A stretch of 34,854 nucleotides of DNA, from contig CANQSU010000009.1 in assembly GCA_947626585.1 (NCBI GenBank), forward strand, positions 1 through 34,854, given 5' to 3'. How positions within the stretch are numbered: the stretch's first letter is position 1; each line of letters opens with the position of its first letter. Below the pieces are notes generated by a model. The model was not told the origin of the DNA. It made no database searches and saw nothing but the letters and a program-made list of their open reading frames with translations. Positions 6,892 through 14,799 of this stretch are shown piece by piece. Made by a program: the position numbers and the translations under genes. The DNA comes from an uncultured Oscillospiraceae bacterium. Its GTDB lineage: Bacteria > Bacillota > Clostridia > Oscillospirales > Oscillospiraceae.

Positions 6892-9795
6892 ATGAAGACT
6901 CTCAAGAAGACCCTGTGCCTGGTCTTGGCGGTAGTCATGGCAGTGGGCGTGCTGGTTTTACCTGCGTACGCGGCGGATCCCAACTATGATCCGGCCGTCA
7001 AAGCGCTGGGTATCTACGGCATTCTGCACGGCTATGACGACGGCGAGATCCATAAGGAGGGCAGCATCACGCGCGCGGAGATGGCGGCTATCGTCTACCG
7101 CGTCATGACCGGCGACACCTCGGGCGACAACAAGGCTGCCGCCACCAGGTATGGCTCCGCTGCGGCCAAGTTCACCGACGCCGGTACGGCCGAATGGGCC
7201 AAGGGCTATATCGGCTTCTGCGCCAACGAGGGCGTGCTGAAGGGCACCCCGGGCGGGAAGGTCTTCCCCAACGAGCCGATCACCGGCTATGAGGTCCAGG
7301 CCATGCTGCTTCGCGCCCTCGGCTACGGCAAGAACAACGAGTACACCGGCCCGGACTGGACTAAGTACGTTCTGGCCGATGCCACCCAGCTCGGCATCTC
7401 CAAGAACGTTCCCGAGGATCCCTCCAAGGTAGCTTCCCGCGGCGCTGTGGCTCAGCTGACTTACGATGCCGCCACTCAGACCGACCGCGTCGAGCCCGCC
7501 CTGTATCCCACCGTGGGCTACAACTCCATCGAAGAGCCCTTGATGCTGGAAGGTACACCTGTTGACGGCACCGACAAATTCGGCGCACCCAGCATTACCT
7601 ACTCCGCTACCTTCACCTGGCCCAAATACGATAAGGTGGTAAGCAAAGAGGTCAACGTGGAGCCTCTCGCTGTGTACTGGTCCCCTGTTGCTCAGTCTAC
7701 CGTGGGCACAGCCGCCGGCCTCAAGAAGGTCACCACCATGACCTACTACGTCAATGGCGTTAAGGTAACTGGCGGGAAAAAGATCGACCCCGGTAATAGC
7801 AAACTCGCTGATGCTGTTGGCGCTCAGGGCCGTTACACCGCCGTGTATGCCGACCGCATCGTCTGCAAGGACGTTGTGCTTGGCAAGATTACAAATGTTG
7901 ACGCGGGCTTGGTTGTCAACGGATACACCGTGAACGATCCTAGCTACACTGCCACCGTGTACTACGGCACTGACAGCGCGGCCTATTCTGTCGACGTAAC
8001 CGATAAATCCACCAGCATGAAGAAGGACGATGTATTCTACGCGTTCTGCTTGGCTGACAAGGATAAAACTTCGACTGGCGAGCTTAATGTGGCTGCTGCC
8101 ATCAAAGAGCTTCGTGACCCCAAGGCCATTAATCCCACCTCCGTCACCGTGAGCGCCATCGTCTATAATGAGGATGACGAAGTTACCGGTTTGGTTGCCG
8201 GCAACAAGACCTATTTGTACAACAACACCTTCGGCGGCAATTTCGGCGTGGAGGACGCAACAGACGCCTACACCAAGCTTAAGGATGCCGACATCGGAGA
8301 CAAATGGTTTGTCTACACTGACAGCCAGGGCAACATTCTCGGCCTTGAGCCCGATATTGAAGCCGTGGCCGGCAGCGTGGGCGTTGGCCTTGACACCGAG
8401 GCTTACAGGATCAAGAGCGGTGAGTACGCCGCTGAGCTGGTGCTTCTGAACGCCAAGGGCGGCAAGGACACCGTACGTTTCCTCGATGACAGCACTCACA
8501 AGCCCTTTGCCTCTGAGGCTGAAGCTATTGCGGCGGCTGATAAGTATGTTGACATGCTGGTAAGCTATGAATATGACTATGACGCCGTGGACAATGGCTA
8601 CACCGGTTACTATGTTGTCGACACCACCGACGTCACTACTGTCAATTCTGGTCTTGAGAAGATTGATTCCGGAGACGCCGATGCTATCACTGGCACTAGC
8701 AACCTTCTGAACGACGACACCGTATTCTTCCTTGCCAACTACAAGTACAGCAGCAAGGTTGGCGGTTATGTCTTCTCCAACTATTCCGTTATCACCGGTT
8801 TCCAGAACATCAAGGATCTGACCTTTAACAGCAGTGACAAGATTTCCGGTGGAGCAGATCCAGTTGACTCTCTGGAAGCTCAGATCATTAGTGATGGTGA
8901 CTGGGCCAAGTATGTCCTGGTTCTCAACGCCACCGAACAGGCCTCCAACAAGAAGGTATCCGTTCCCAACTATGCTTTCATTGTTGATTCTAACAAGTTC
9001 CTCAAGGCTTACGACGACTATCTTGCGTACAGCGCAATCGTCAACGGTAAGGCCAACACTGAGCTGAGGTTTGACTTCAAGACTCAGGACATCATTGACG
9101 AAACCGGGCTTTACGAGTACGGCGATCGAGACAAGAATACCAGCATCTGGGGCGAGATCGGCAAGAGTAAGAACACGTTCGATGGCGGCAATTACGGTTA
9201 CAAGGCCGGCGTGCTGTATGACAATACGGAAGCTAAAAGCGCGTCTAACTTCTACGCCGTGGTTCCCAACGTTGCTATCTATGTTGTCAATCCCGAGACC
9301 GGCACAAGCACCAAGCTTGACTATAAGCTGAGCGATGTCGTCAGGGCCTATGGCACCGAGAACATGTGGTATCAGCTGAATGAGTACGAGTGGATCAATC
9401 TGATCTATTTCATCGGCGACAAGGTACCCTCGGTCGGTGCGCCTGATGAGCCTGTTAACTCCATCTCTAAGGTCACCTTCACCGGAGTTAAAGACAAGAG
9501 CCTCATTTCCTCCGCAAAGGTTACCGCTGAGACTTCTGACAATGTGAAGGCAGAAACCAGCCTTAAGTGGGAGGTTTGGGACGATACCACCAGGACCTGG
9601 AACAGCGTCGCAGCCAATGAGTGCTTTGCGTCGACTTTAACCTATCGTGTCACTATTACCTTCACTGCGGCTTCCAATTACGCTATGAATCTGACGCCTA
9701 AGACTACTACGATTGGTGACGTGAGCGGCGTTACTGCTGACGATCAGCTTTGCACCTCCGCCGACAGCATTCGTGTTGAGTTCACGGTTGCCTGA
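6892..9795 (+). CDS. SLH-domain surface (S-layer-like) protein
   Basis: This 967-residue protein begins with a clear Sec signal peptide: KTLKKT, a hydrophobic core, and probable cleavage after AYA at residue 27. SLH domains follow over about 30-200, with GSITRAEMAAIVYRVM, EWAKGYIGFCANEGVLKG.. and the SRGAVAQL remnant of a third. SLH domains bind pyruvylated secondary wall polymer and fix proteins to the cell wall. The long central part (about 200-870) is rich in Asp, Thr, Tyr and Val and looks beta-structured, but I do not recognise a family. The last about 95 residues look like an Ig-type beta domain. AAGGAGG at 6876-6882 gives a very strong start. Two promoters, a long leader and a private terminator suggest an abundant single-gene transcript. 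Confidence 0.9.
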   Translation: MKTLKKTLCLVLAVVMAVGVLVLPAYAADPNYDPAVKALGIYGILHGYDDGEIHKEGSITRAEMAAIVYRVMTGDTSGDNKAAATRYGSAAAKFTDAGTAEWAKGYIGFCANEGVLKGTPGGKVFPNEPITGYEVQAMLLRALGYGKNNEYTGPDWTKYVLADATQLGISKNVPEDPSKVASRGAVAQLTYDAATQTDRVEPALYPTVGYNSIEEPLMLEGTPVDGTDKFGAPSITYSATFTWPKYDKVVSKEVNVEPLAVYWSPVAQSTVGTAAGLKKVTTMTYYVNGVKVTGGKKIDPGNSKLADAVGAQGRYTAVYADRIVCKDVVLGKITNVDAGLVVNGYTVNDPSYTATVYYGTDSAAYSVDVTDKSTSMKKDDVFYAFCLADKDKTSTGELNVAAAIKELRDPKAINPTSVTVSAIVYNEDDEVTGLVAGNKTYLYNNTFGGNFGVEDATDAYTKLKDADIGDKWFVYTDSQGNILGLEPDIEAVAGSVGVGLDTEAYRIKSGEYAAELVLLNAKGGKDTVRFLDDSTHKPFASEAEAIAAADKYVDMLVSYEYDYDAVDNGYTGYYVVDTTDVTTVNSGLEKIDSGDADAITGTSNLLNDDTVFFLANYKYSSKVGGYVFSNYSVITGFQNIKDLTFNSSDKISGGADPVDSLEAQIISDGDWAKYVLVLNATEQASNKKVSVPNYAFIVDSNKFLKAYDDYLAYSAIVNGKANTELRFDFKTQDIIDETGLYEYGDRDKNTSIWGEIGKSKNTFDGGNYGYKAGVLYDNTEAKSASNFYAVVPNVAIYVVNPETGTSTKLDYKLSDVVRAYGTENMWYQLNEYEWINLIYFIGDKVPSVGAPDEPVNSISKVTFTGVKDKSLISSAKVTAETSDNVKAETSLKWEVWDDTTRTWNSVAANECFASTLTYRVTITFTAASNYAMNLTPKTTTIGDVSGVTADDQLCTSADSIRVEFTVA

Positions 9796-9813
9796 TCTCC
9801 CCTCGCAAACACC

Positions 9814-9864
9814 TTGAAAATCTGATTTTCAAAGCCCCGCGGCGCACGCCGCGGGGCTTCTTTT
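9814..9864 (+). terminator. tandem-hairpin intrinsic terminator of the surface-protein gene
   Basis: A small hairpin TTGAAAAT-CTG-ATTTTCAA at 9814-9832 is followed directly by a GC-rich stem, AGCCCCGCGGC paired with GCCGCGGGGCT (9833-9858), and TCTTTT. It cleanly separates the surface-protein gene from the purine cluster. Confidence 0.9.
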
Positions 9865-9973
9865 GCGTTTGGGGAGATTTGGAGAATCCGGGGCGAAATT
9901 GTTCAAAGAGCGGGGCGGGATGGGCGGTTTTTTATTCAATGATACAAGCTTTGTTGACACACCCGCTTTGGGC

Positions 9974-10003
9974 TTGACTTAAGGTTAGAAAGTACAATAT
10001 AAT
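9974..10003 (+). promoter_or_regulatory. promoter of the purine cluster
   Basis: TTGACT at 9974-9979 and a perfect TATAAT at 9998-10003 are separated by 18 bp, 55 bp before purE. A second TTGACA at 9954-9959 has no matching -10 box. I saw no guanine riboswitch and no inverted PurR box pair here. Confidence 0.7.
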
Positions 10004-10058
10004 GAGCGTGGAAGGGTGTTTCCCTCCCTGAAAAATCGAATTACGGAGGAGAGCGTCT

Positions 10059-10553
10059 ATGAAAAAAGTCGGCATTCTCATGGGCAGCGCCAGCGACCTG
10101 CCCGTGGTCGAAAAGGCCGTGACCACGCTGAAGGAGTATGGCGTGGAGTCCGAGATCCATGTCTACTCGGCCCACCGCACGCCGGACGAGGCCCGGGACT
10201 TCGCCCTGAGCGCCCGCGAAAACGGCTTTGGCGTCCTTATCTGCGCCGCCGGTATGGCCGCGCACCTGGCCGGCGCCGTGGCCGCCAACACCACGCTCCC
10301 GGTCGTCGGTATCCCCTGTAAGTCCAGCGTCCTGGACGGCATGGACGCCCTTCTCTCCACCGTCATGATGCCCCCCGGTATCCCCGTCGCCACCGTGGCC
10401 ATCAACGGCGCCCAGAACGCCGCCCTGCTGGCCGTCCAGATCCTGGCCGTGGAGGACGGGAAGCTGGCCGCGAAGCTGGACGAGGCGCGAAAGGCCGGGG
10501 CGGAGAAGGTCCTGAGAAGCGATAAAGAGGTTCGGGAGAAGCTTTACGGCTGA
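10059..10553 (+). CDS. purE: N5-carboxyaminoimidazole ribonucleotide mutase PurE
   Basis: PurE interconverts N5-CAIR (or AIR plus CO2 in class II enzymes) and 4-carboxy-AIR in de novo purine synthesis. At 164 residues it has the usual length. The nucleotide-binding motif GSASD is at 9-13, SAHRTPDE follows from 37 with the family's catalytic-site His, and [10 protein letters not shown] and [20 protein letters not shown] follow in standard order. GGAGG a few bases before ATG 10059 supports the start. It is first in the purine cluster. No purK is in the window, so either PurK lies elsewhere or this enzyme uses AIR and CO2 directly; the sequence does not settle which. Confidence 0.96.
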   Translation: MKKVGILMGSASDLPVVEKAVTTLKEYGVESEIHVYSAHRTPDEARDFALSARENGFGVLICAAGMAAHLAGAVAANTTLPVVGIPCKSSVLDGMDALLSTVMMPPGIPVATVAINGAQNAALLAVQILAVEDGKLAAKLDEARKAGAEKVLRSDKEVREKLYG

Positions 10554-10761
10554 ACGGGGAATGATGCTGATCACCAATTAAAATCTTTTTTCGCGGCTGT
10601 TTTTTTCGTCGTCGCGCGAGACGCTTTTCTCGACCGACACGAAGAATCCCCGCCGCTCGGGCAAAGCTTTTAAACGGTGATCAGTATGAGCCGCCGTGGG
10701 CGGCGGCCCGCACGGCGTTTATTTGAGCCGATTTGTTAGATGATTAAAAAAGGAGCATTAT
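10554..10761. other. purE-purF spacer with distant inverted repeat
   Basis: This 208-bp spacer is unusually long for the cluster and contains no gene. CTGATCACC at 10567-10575 and GGTGATCAG at 10676-10684 are perfect 9-bp inverted repeats enclosing T-runs (near 10585-10608), so the leader could close into a large stem. A GC-rich palindrome (GCCGCCGTGGGCGGC) follows near 10691. It could modulate read-through from purE into purF. Confidence 0.4.
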
Positions 10762-12186
10762 ATGGGCGGATTTTTTGGCGTAACAAGCACGCGCAACGCG
10801 GTTTACGACGTATTTTTCGGCACCGATTACCACTCTCACCTGGGCACCCGCCGGGGCGGTATGGCGGCGTGGAGCCCGGAGGAGGGGTTGCAGAGGGAGA
10901 TCCACAACATTGAGAACACCCCCTTCCGCACCAAATTTGAGGAGGATGCGTCGGAGCTGAAGGGCCCCAGCTGTATCGGCTGTATCTCCGACACCGATCC
11001 CCAGCCCCTGCTCATCCGCTCCCATCTTGGCACCTACGCCATCAGTATGGTGGGGATCATCCGCAATCAGGACGACCTCTCCGAGCGCTTCCTGGACGCC
11101 ACCTACGGCCACTTTGAGGCCATGGGCGGAGGACGGGTCAACCAGTGCGAGCTGGTGGCGGCCCTTATCAACCAGCAGCGCACCTTTACCGACGGCATCC
11201 GCTTCGCCCAGGAGAAGATCGAGGGCACCGTGTCCCTTCTGATTTTGACCGACAAGGGCGAGATCATCGCCGCCCGGGACAAGCTGGGCCGCCTGCCCAT
11301 CATCGTGGGCAAAAACGAGGAGGGCTACTGCGTCAGCTTCGAGTCCTTCGCCTTTGAGAAGCTGGGCTACCGGCAGGTCCGGGACCTGGGCCCGGCGGAG
11401 ATCGCGCGGATCACCAGTGACGGCATGGAGACCATCGGGGCCCCGGGGAGCCGGATGAAGATCTGCACCTTCCTCTGGACCTACTACGGCTACCCCAACT
11501 CCCGCTACGAGGGGAGCAACGTGGAGGTCAGCCGCGCCAAAAACGGCAGGATCATGGCCAAATACGACCGGGAGCACGACGGCATCCCCGACGTGGACTT
11601 CGTCTGCGGCGTCCCCGACTCCGGCGTGGGCCACGCCATCGGCTACTCCAACGAATCGGGGATCGACTACGCCCGGCCCTTCATCAAATACACCCCCACC
11701 TGGCCCCGGTCCTTCATGCCCCACAAGCAGGAGATCCGCAATCAGGTGGCCAAAATGAAGCTCATCCCCGTCCACGAGCTGATCGAGGGGAAAAAGCTCC
11801 TGTTCGTGGACGATTCCATCGTCCGTGGCACCCAGCTGGCCGGCACCGTGGACTTCCTGCGCAACAACGGCGCCAGGGAGCTTCATATGCGCTCGGCGTG
11901 CCCGCCCATCATGTACGGGTGCAAGTACCTCAACTTCTCCCGCTCCACCTCGGAGATGGAGCTGATCGCCCGCCGCACCATCAAAACCCTGGAGGGCGAG
12001 GAGGGCTTTGCCCACGCCGGCGAGTATGTGGACGGAACCACATCGAGAGGCAAGGCCATGCGCGAGCATATCTGCAAGACGCTGAAATTTGATTCCCTGG
12101 AATACCAGACCCTGGACGGAACACTGAGCGCGATAGGGATAGATAAATGCAAATTATGCACCTACTGCTGGAACGGGGAAGAATAA
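10762..12186 (+). CDS. purF: amidophosphoribosyltransferase (PurF-like) lacking the glutaminase nucleophile
   Basis: PurF makes 5-phosphoribosylamine from PRPP, the committed purine step. This 474-residue protein has the PRPP-binding motif VDDSIVRGTQL at 349-359 and the upstream VCGVPDSG.G.A.GYS region. Cys235 (KICTFLW), Cys387 (MYGCKYL) and Cys463/466/469 (CKLCTYC) fall where Bacillus-type PurF has its 4Fe-4S ligands. The N-terminal Ntn domain is abnormal. Where canonical PurF exposes Cys1 (CGVFG), this one reads MGGFFGV. The GHxRYST segment has become IGCISDTDP (72-80), losing the Arg, and the oxyanion Asn-Gly has become VG. Glutamine hydrolysis is therefore unlikely, and the enzyme may use free ammonia or a partner glutaminase. 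AAGGAG precedes ATG 10762. It is very probably a functional PurF because of its operon position. Confidence 0.88.
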   Translation: MGGFFGVTSTRNAVYDVFFGTDYHSHLGTRRGGMAAWSPEEGLQREIHNIENTPFRTKFEEDASELKGPSCIGCISDTDPQPLLIRSHLGTYAISMVGIIRNQDDLSERFLDATYGHFEAMGGGRVNQCELVAALINQQRTFTDGIRFAQEKIEGTVSLLILTDKGEIIAARDKLGRLPIIVGKNEEGYCVSFESFAFEKLGYRQVRDLGPAEIARITSDGMETIGAPGSRMKICTFLWTYYGYPNSRYEGSNVEVSRAKNGRIMAKYDREHDGIPDVDFVCGVPDSGVGHAIGYSNESGIDYARPFIKYTPTWPRSFMPHKQEIRNQVAKMKLIPVHELIEGKKLLFVDDSIVRGTQLAGTVDFLRNNGARELHMRSACPPIMYGCKYLNFSRSTSEMELIARRTIKTLEGEEGFAHAGEYVDGTTSRGKAMREHICKTLKFDSLEYQTLDGTLSAIGIDKCKLCTYCWNGEE

Positions 12187-12206
12187 AATAAATACCTTGG
12201 CAGAAT

Positions 12207-12228
12207 GGGCCGCCAAGAGAGGCGGCCC
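12207..12228. repeat. GGGCCGCC palindromic repeat, copy a
   Basis: GGGCCGCC-AAGAGA-GGCGGCCC forms a perfect 8-bp stem in the purF-purM spacer. The copy at 14738-14759 is its exact reverse complement, including the loop. No T-run follows. Confidence 0.7.
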
Positions 12229-12268
12229 CTACGGCCATAAACGGAGCGGTTCAAAAGATGCCGCAGAT

Positions 12269-12286
12269 GCCGCCTCTTTTGGCGGC
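12269..12286. repeat. GGGCCGCC-type palindromic repeat, copy b (shorter)
   Basis: GCCGCC-TCTTTT-GGCGGC, a 6-bp stem 40 bp after copy a, has a pyrimidine-rich loop complementary in character to copy a. The two could also pair with each other. Confidence 0.5.
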
Positions 12287-12326
12287 CCGCCTGGTGACAG
12301 ACACCTTATTCAGAAAGGATTTTGAT

Positions 12327-13367
12327 ATGAACGACTCCAGATCCGACTTCTACGCCTCCGCCGGGGTGGATATCACCGCCGGGTACAAGGCCGTGGAGCT
12401 GATGCGCCGGCACGTCAGGCGCACGGTGATCCCCGGCGCCGACGACGATATCGGCGGCTTCGGCGGGACCTTCGTGCCCGATCTTACCGGCATGAAAGAG
12501 CCGGTGCTTGTCTCCGGCACCGACGGCGTGGGCACCAAGGTCAAGCTGGCCTTTGAGCTGGACCAGCACGACACCGTGGGCATCGACTGCGTGGCCATGT
12601 GCGTCAACGATATCATCTGCTGCGGCGCCAAGCCCCTCTTCTTTCTGGACTACATCGCCTGCGGCCGGAATATCCCCGAGAAGATCGCCGCCATCGTGGG
12701 CGGCGTGGCCGAGGGCTGCGTCCAGGCGGGCTGTGCCCTCATCGGCGGCGAGACCGCCGAGCATCCCGGACTCATGCCCGAGGAGGAGTACGACCTGGCC
12801 GGCTTCGCCGTGGGCATCGTGGACCGGGAGAAGGTCCTGAAGCCCGATTCCGTGGCCGAGGGCGACGTCATCATCGCGCTCAGGTCCTCCGGCGTCCACT
12901 CCAACGGTTTTTCGCTGGTGCGGAAGATCCTGGCGGAATCCCACACCGCGCTCACGGACAAATTTGACGAGCTGGGCGGAAAAACCGTCGGAGAGGTGCT
13001 TCTGACACCCACAAGGATCTACGTAAAGCCCATTCTGGCCCTGCTGGACGCGGTGAGGGTCAAGTCCGTCGCCCATATCACCGGCGGCGGTTTCTATGAG
13101 AACATCCCCCGCGCCCTGCCCGAGGGGCTGGGAGCGAAGATCGACAGATCGAGCCTTGACATACCGCCCGTTTTCAAGCTCCTGGCGGGGCTGGGAAATG
13201 TGCCCGAGCGGGAGATGTTCAACGTCTACAACATGGGCGTGGGCATGACCGTCGTCACGGCCCCGGAGGACGCGGACAAGGCTCTTGAGACGCTGAAAGC
13301 CGCCGGCGAGGACGCTTACGTCTGCGGCACGGTGGCCAGGACGGACGCGAGGATGAACATATGCTGA
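12327..13367 (+). CDS. purM: phosphoribosylformylglycinamidine cyclo-ligase PurM
   Basis: PurM closes the imidazole ring, turning FGAM into AIR with ATP. I start it at ATG 12327, because AGAAAGGA lies 7 bases upstream and the protein then begins NDSRSDFYASAGVDI as in the family; an upstream in-frame ATG at 12258 runs through palindromic repeats. At 346 residues it has the usual length. It has DDIGGFGG, DGVGTKVKLAFEL, the CVNDIICCGAKPLFFLDY nucleotide-site helix, GGETAEHPG (about 140-148), SSGVHSNGFSLVRK and HITGGGFYENIPR. Its last 7 bases overlap purN, so translation is probably coupled. Confidence 0.96.
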   Translation: MNDSRSDFYASAGVDITAGYKAVELMRRHVRRTVIPGADDDIGGFGGTFVPDLTGMKEPVLVSGTDGVGTKVKLAFELDQHDTVGIDCVAMCVNDIICCGAKPLFFLDYIACGRNIPEKIAAIVGGVAEGCVQAGCALIGGETAEHPGLMPEEEYDLAGFAVGIVDREKVLKPDSVAEGDVIIALRSSGVHSNGFSLVRKILAESHTALTDKFDELGGKTVGEVLLTPTRIYVKPILALLDAVRVKSVAHITGGGFYENIPRALPEGLGAKIDRSSLDIPPVFKLLAGLGNVPEREMFNVYNMGVGMTVVTAPEDADKALETLKAAGEDAYVCGTVARTDARMNIC

Positions 13368-13972
13368 GAGCGAGGATAGCGGTGCTTGTCTCCGGCGGCG
13401 GCACCAATCTGCAGGCGCTGATCAACGCCGAAAAGAGCGGGAATCTGAAGGACGGCGAGATCGTCCTGGTGGTTTCCAACGTGGCCGGGGCCTACGCCCT
13501 GGAGCGGGCCAGAATGGCGGAGATCGAGACGCTGACGCTGGTCCGAAAGGAACTGGGCGGCCGCGCGGCCTTTGAGGCGAAGCTCCAGGAGGAGCTGGTT
13601 TCCCACGGCGTCGACCTCATCATCCTGGCGGGCTTCATGAGCATATTGAGCGCCGATTTTACGGCCAAGTGGCCCAAACGGATCATCAACGTCCACCCGG
13701 CGCTGATCCCCAGCTTCTGCGGCAAGGGCTTCTACGGACTTCACGTCCACGAGGCCGCCCTTGCCTACGGCGTCAAGGTCACCGGCGCCACGGTGCATTT
13801 TGTCAACGAGATACCCGACGGCGGGCAGATCATCGCCCAGAAGGCGGTCAATGTGGAGGACGGCGACACGCCGGAGATCCTGCAAAAGCGCGTCATGCAA
13901 GAGGCCGAGTGGGTGATCCTCCCCGAGGCCGCCCAGAAGGTATCGAAAGCTATTGTGGAGGGGAAAGCATGA
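13361..13972 (+). CDS. purN: phosphoribosylglycinamide formyltransferase PurN
   Basis: PurN transfers a formyl group from 10-formyltetrahydrofolate to GAR. The 203-residue sequence opens with the substrate loop LVSGGGTNLQALI. It carries the catalytic triad: Asn110 and His112 in NVHPALIPSF, and Asp153 in PDGGQII. HVHEAALAYGVKVTGATVHFV is typical of the family. The start ATG lies inside the end of purM, and the stop overlaps the next start as ATGA, so purM, purN and purO form a tightly coupled trio. Confidence 0.96.
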   Translation: MLRARIAVLVSGGGTNLQALINAEKSGNLKDGEIVLVVSNVAGAYALERARMAEIETLTLVRKELGGRAAFEAKLQEELVSHGVDLIILAGFMSILSADFTAKWPKRIINVHPALIPSFCGKGFYGLHVHEAALAYGVKVTGATVHFVNEIPDGGQIIAQKAVNVEDGDTPEILQKRVMQEAEWVILPEAAQKVSKAIVEGKA

Positions 13973-14673
13973 TAAACGACATCGGAAAGCTCCTGAGCGA
14001 GAACACCTACCCCGGACGGGGCATCCTTCTGGGCCGAAGCCGCGACGACAAAAAGGCCGTGGCGGCCTACTTCATCATGGGCCGCAGCCAGAACAGCCGC
14101 AACCGGGTCTTTGAGGCCACGGAGGACGGTATTCGCACAAAAGCTTTTGACGAGAGCAAAATGGAGGATCCCAGCCTCATCATCTACCACCCGGTGCGGG
14201 TGCTGAACGGCACCACCATCGTCACCAACGGCGACCAGACCGACACCATCCGGGACCACATGAGGGACGGCCACTGCTACCGCCACGGCCTCCACACCCG
14301 CACCTTTGAGCCGGACGGTCCCAACTGGACCCCCCGCATCTCCGGCGTCGTCACCCCGGACGGGAAGTACAGCCTGTCCATTTTAAAGAGCATGGACGGC
14401 GATCCCGCGTGCTGCTGCCGGTATTTCTTTGAGTATGACCGCCCCATCGCCGGGTACGGCCATTTCATCCACACCTACAAATGCGACGGGGACCCCATCC
14501 CCAGCTTTGAGGGCGAGCCGAAGCGCGTCGCCATCGAGGCGGAGAGCGCGAGGGAATTCGCGGACCTCCTCTGGGACAAGCTCAACGCGGACAACAAGGT
14601 TTCGCTGTATGTGAGCTACATCGATATCGCCACAGGCAAGGCGGACAGCGTGATCATCAACAAGAACGTGTGA
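13969..14673 (+). CDS. purO: IMP cyclohydrolase, PurO type
   Basis: PurO-type enzymes close FAICAR to IMP, the last step of the pathway. The start is ATG 13969, overlapping the purN stop by 4 bases; a longer in-frame extension lies inside purN and is a shadow. The 234-residue protein has the family stretches NTYPGRGILLG, YFIMGRSQNSRNRVF, DPSLIIYHPVRV, TNGDQTDTI, TFEPDGPNWTPRISGV and GHFIHTYKCDG. PurO was described first in archaea as an Ntn-fold enzyme unrelated to the PurH cyclohydrolase domain, and homologues occur in Clostridia. Here it sits directly upstream of a PurH that has only the formyltransferase half, so the two together replace bifunctional PurH. Confidence 0.92.
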   Translation: MINDIGKLLSENTYPGRGILLGRSRDDKKAVAAYFIMGRSQNSRNRVFEATEDGIRTKAFDESKMEDPSLIIYHPVRVLNGTTIVTNGDQTDTIRDHMRDGHCYRHGLHTRTFEPDGPNWTPRISGVVTPDGKYSLSILKSMDGDPACCCRYFFEYDRPIAGYGHFIHTYKCDGDPIPSFEGEPKRVAIEAESAREFADLLWDKLNADNKVSLYVSYIDIATGKADSVIINKNV

Positions 14674-14737
14674 GGGAAGCGGAGGAAACGGGCCGCCCAA
14701 TGCGCGGCCGCCGCAATGGCCATGAGCTTTTCCGCAG

Positions 14738-14759
14738 GGGCCGCCTCTCTTGGCGGCCC
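14738..14759. repeat. GGGCCGCC palindromic repeat, copy c (inverted orientation)
   Basis: GGGCCGCC-TCTCTT-GGCGGCCC is the exact reverse complement of the copy at 12207-12228. It sits in the purO-purH spacer, with a looser GGCCGC/GCGGCC hairpin at 14691-14709 just before it. Confidence 0.7.
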
Positions 14760-14799
14760 GCCGTGTCGATTCATTATCGAATAATAAAGGAGACAGAAT

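Noticed and set aside
9865-10058. Possible purine-sensing riboswitch or PurR box before purE
   Set aside because: I found no guanine-aptamer core and no paired PurBox sequences; only a promoter and a ribosome binding site are supported.
12187-12326. ZTP (pfl) riboswitch-like CCGCCTGG sequence before purM
   Set aside because: Only a short GC-rich resemblance exists within palindromic repeats; the conserved pfl stem and pseudoknot pattern is not present.
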